From positions 1-64,000 of the forward strand of contig CACYOO010000009.1 of assembly GCA_902776035.1 (NCBI GenBank): a stretch of DNA of 64,000 nt, written 5' to 3'. The stretch is from an uncultured bacterium. GTDB taxonomy: Bacteria; Cyanobacteriota; Vampirovibrionia; Gastranaerophilales; Gastranaerophilaceae. The position numbers and the translations under genes were made by a program. The notes beneath the pieces were generated by a model that saw only the letters and a list, made by a program, of their open reading frames with translations, did no database searches and was not told the DNA's origin. Positions 62,426 through 64,000 of the stretch are shown here, piece by piece; the first letter of the stretch is position 1, and each line of letters opens with the position of its first letter.

Positions 62426-63931
62426 ATGATTAATCCAATCGGAACAACATCTCCAATTCCAAAAACAACAAGAACAAGCATTTTCTATATTAATGATCTT
62501 CACGGTCAAACAATGAAAATGGAAAAAATTTATAATGCATCAAAGGATTTTGACAGATTTACTCCATCACAACCTACTGATAAATTAAAATTATGTTCCG
62601 GTGATACATTATTAGGCGGAAGTAAAAAACCGAATGCTATAGCAGCTAAATTTTTAGATATTATTGGTATAACAGCTACTGCTGTTGGAAACCATGAATG
62701 TGATATGGATTCTGATACTTTAAATAAACTTACATCTAACAGAAAATATAAAATGTTAGGTGCAAATGTTACTATTGATAAGAAAAATCCTTTATCAAGC
62801 AGAATAGAAAAATCATATATCGAAGAAAAAGACGGTACAAAATATGGTATTATTGGAACAATGCCGTCAGACTTATTTACAAGAATTGCTAATACAGAGC
62901 AATATAAAGATTTTAAAGTTGATGATTATGATCAAACAATAAAAGATGTTCAAGCAGAAGTTGACAAATTAAAAGAACAAGGTGTTGATAAAATCATTGT
63001 TATTTCACACACGGGAAATGCAAATGAAAAAAGACTTGCTCAAGAAACAGAAGGTATTGATGTTATTTTAGGCGGTCATTCACATGAATTAATAGAAGGT
63101 ATAAAAGAAGGAGAAAATCTTTTATACGGTAAAGACGGTAATCCTGTAGTTATTACTCAAGCAGGAAAAGATGCAAATAACTTTGGAGTTTTAAACCTTG
63201 AATTTGATGAAAAGGGTGTAATTAAGAAAGTACAAAATAATGTAACACCTATAAAAAATTACAGAAGAAATATGGTAATGACATATTTTTCAGAAATGAT
63301 TTTAGGTAAACCTGCAGTTGTTGGTACAATTAAATCATCAGTTCCTGAACCTGAAAACAGATTAGGTGTTGAAAACCCTCATGCTGATTTTGTAGCTGAT
63401 GCTATGAAAGATTTTACAGGTGCTGATATTGCAATATTAGGTTCTGCAAATTTAAGAAATACATTTGATGAAGGTAAAATTAATACAAGAGATATATCAA
63501 GTATTGTTCCTTTCAAAAACGGAATGATAACAGCACCTTTAAGCGAAAAAACTCTTGTTGATGCGTTAAAATTCGGTGCTCATTCTCTTGTTAGTGCAGG
63601 TACAAAACCTGGTATTCTTCAAGTTTCCGGTTTAAATTACACAATGAATAAACAAGGTGAACTTACTTCAGCTGAATTTGTTGATAAAGAAGGTAATAAA
63701 AAAGCTTTGGATATAAATAATCCTAGTGAAGATAAAACTTTCAACGTAGCAATTGATACATATTATGCAAACGGCAGAGATGGTTTTGATATGTTAAAAT
63801 GTATTGATAATGCAACTCAAACATTTGAAGCAGATAAAGATAAAATGGTTGCAGCTTATATAACAAAATTGACAAATGCTGGTCAAGAAATTCATATAAA
63901 AGCTGATAACAGAATTCAAATCACAGATTAA
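62426..63931 (+). CDS. 5'-nucleotidase/2',3'-cyclic phosphodiesterase-like metallophosphoesterase
   Basis: A 501-aa UshA-like protein. The N-terminal calcineurin-type domain has FYINDLHGQ (usual N-D-x-H-G), CSGDTLLGG, AVGNHECDMD, VISHTGN and GGHSHELI, which bind two metals. The C-terminal 5'-nucleotidase domain (about 300-495) holds GSANLRNTFDEG and NGRDGFDM. Hydrolyses nucleotides or cyclic nucleotides. Most relatives are exported, but this one shows no signal peptide, so location is uncertain. Confidence 0.9.
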   Translation: MINPIGTTSPIPKTTRTSIFYINDLHGQTMKMEKIYNASKDFDRFTPSQPTDKLKLCSGDTLLGGSKKPNAIAAKFLDIIGITATAVGNHECDMDSDTLNKLTSNRKYKMLGANVTIDKKNPLSSRIEKSYIEEKDGTKYGIIGTMPSDLFTRIANTEQYKDFKVDDYDQTIKDVQAEVDKLKEQGVDKIIVISHTGNANEKRLAQETEGIDVILGGHSHELIEGIKEGENLLYGKDGNPVVITQAGKDANNFGVLNLEFDEKGVIKKVQNNVTPIKNYRRNMVMTYFSEMILGKPAVVGTIKSSVPEPENRLGVENPHADFVADAMKDFTGADIAILGSANLRNTFDEGKINTRDISSIVPFKNGMITAPLSEKTLVDALKFGAHSLVSAGTKPGILQVSGLNYTMNKQGELTSAEFVDKEGNKKALDINNPSEDKTFNVAIDTYYANGRDGFDMLKCIDNATQTFEADKDKMVAAYITKLTNAGQEIHIKADNRIQITD

Positions 63932-63960
63932 TTATTTTGAATAATAAATAATATATAGAC

Positions 63961-63990
63961 AAAAAAGACTGCTTTAGCAGTCTTTTTTTT
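63961..63990. terminator. Bidirectional Rho-independent terminator
   Basis: AAAAAAGACTGCT and AGCAGTCTTTTTTTT form a stem with a T-tract on both strands. It ends the nucleotidase gene and probably a convergent gene beyond the right edge. Confidence 0.9.
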
Positions 63991-64000
63991 ATTTTAAAAA

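Overview
The window is strongly AT-rich, and its housekeeping genes suggest an uncultured, non-photosynthetic relative of Cyanobacteria of the Gastranaerophilales/Melainabacteria type. This placement is inference: no rRNA is present. Supporting traits are an outer-membrane/LPS gene set, SLH-domain and type IV prepilin-like proteins, a DUF4330-like protein, a cyanobacterium-like PurA, and the lack of any photosynthesis gene.

Region by region. (1) 0.1-11.1 kb, minus strand: prepilin-like protein, glutaredoxin, and a compact run hldE-like kinase / DUF4330-like / O-antigen ligase, then lptC / lptA / TPR / dprA / topA / aroE with overlapping or near-abutting genes. (2) 11.2-14.8 kb, plus strand: acidic repeat protein, GT4 glycosyltransferase and an AgcS Na+/alanine symporter. 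(3) 14.8-17.8 kb: SLH surface protein and a small secreted coiled-coil protein. (4) 17.9-21.1 kb: a small accessory patch with a HigBA/RelE-type toxin-antitoxin pair, four short XRE regulators, a HAD protein and a secreted endonuclease-fold-like protein. (5) 21.3-24.4 kb: gdhA-cobO, a PilZ protein and tRNA-Leu(UAG). (6) 24.4-25.5 kb: a 37-bp direct repeat flanks a second toxin-antitoxin pair beside the tRNA. (7) 25.6-50.2 kb: a genomic island of about 24 kb sits between the N-terminal and C-terminal pieces of one acyltransferase-3 gene. It carries a four-gene module with two caspase-like peptidases, a large surface-polysaccharide cluster (GT2s, GT4, galE, glf, wecB, radical SAM, GT8-ABC fusion), a non-coding region with inverted repeats beside a small tyrosine recombinase, and a Mu-like prophage remnant. 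(8) 50.2-57.8 kb, minus strand: flavodoxin, PreA-like, recF, O-methyltransferase, YVTN-type propeller, dnaJ-grpE, ispD. (9) 57.8-61.9 kb, plus strand: NfnA-like flavoprotein, small Cys protein, etfB, etfA, purA. (10) 62.4-63.9 kb: 5'-nucleotidase-like metallophosphoesterase.

How the parts may work together: envelope assembly dominates. The first block makes and exports LPS. The island adds a variable glycan locus whose leading promoter lies inside a potentially invertible segment (45.82-46.16 kb), a fim-switch-like arrangement, and the caspase module lies at the downstream end of the same-strand gene run. A recurrent start signal, a -10 hexamer exactly 6 nt before ATG and often with an extended TG, precedes at least nine genes, so leaderless transcription looks common here. 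The best candidates for undescribed biology are the twin-caspase module, the putative glycan promoter switch and the GT8-ABC fusion.
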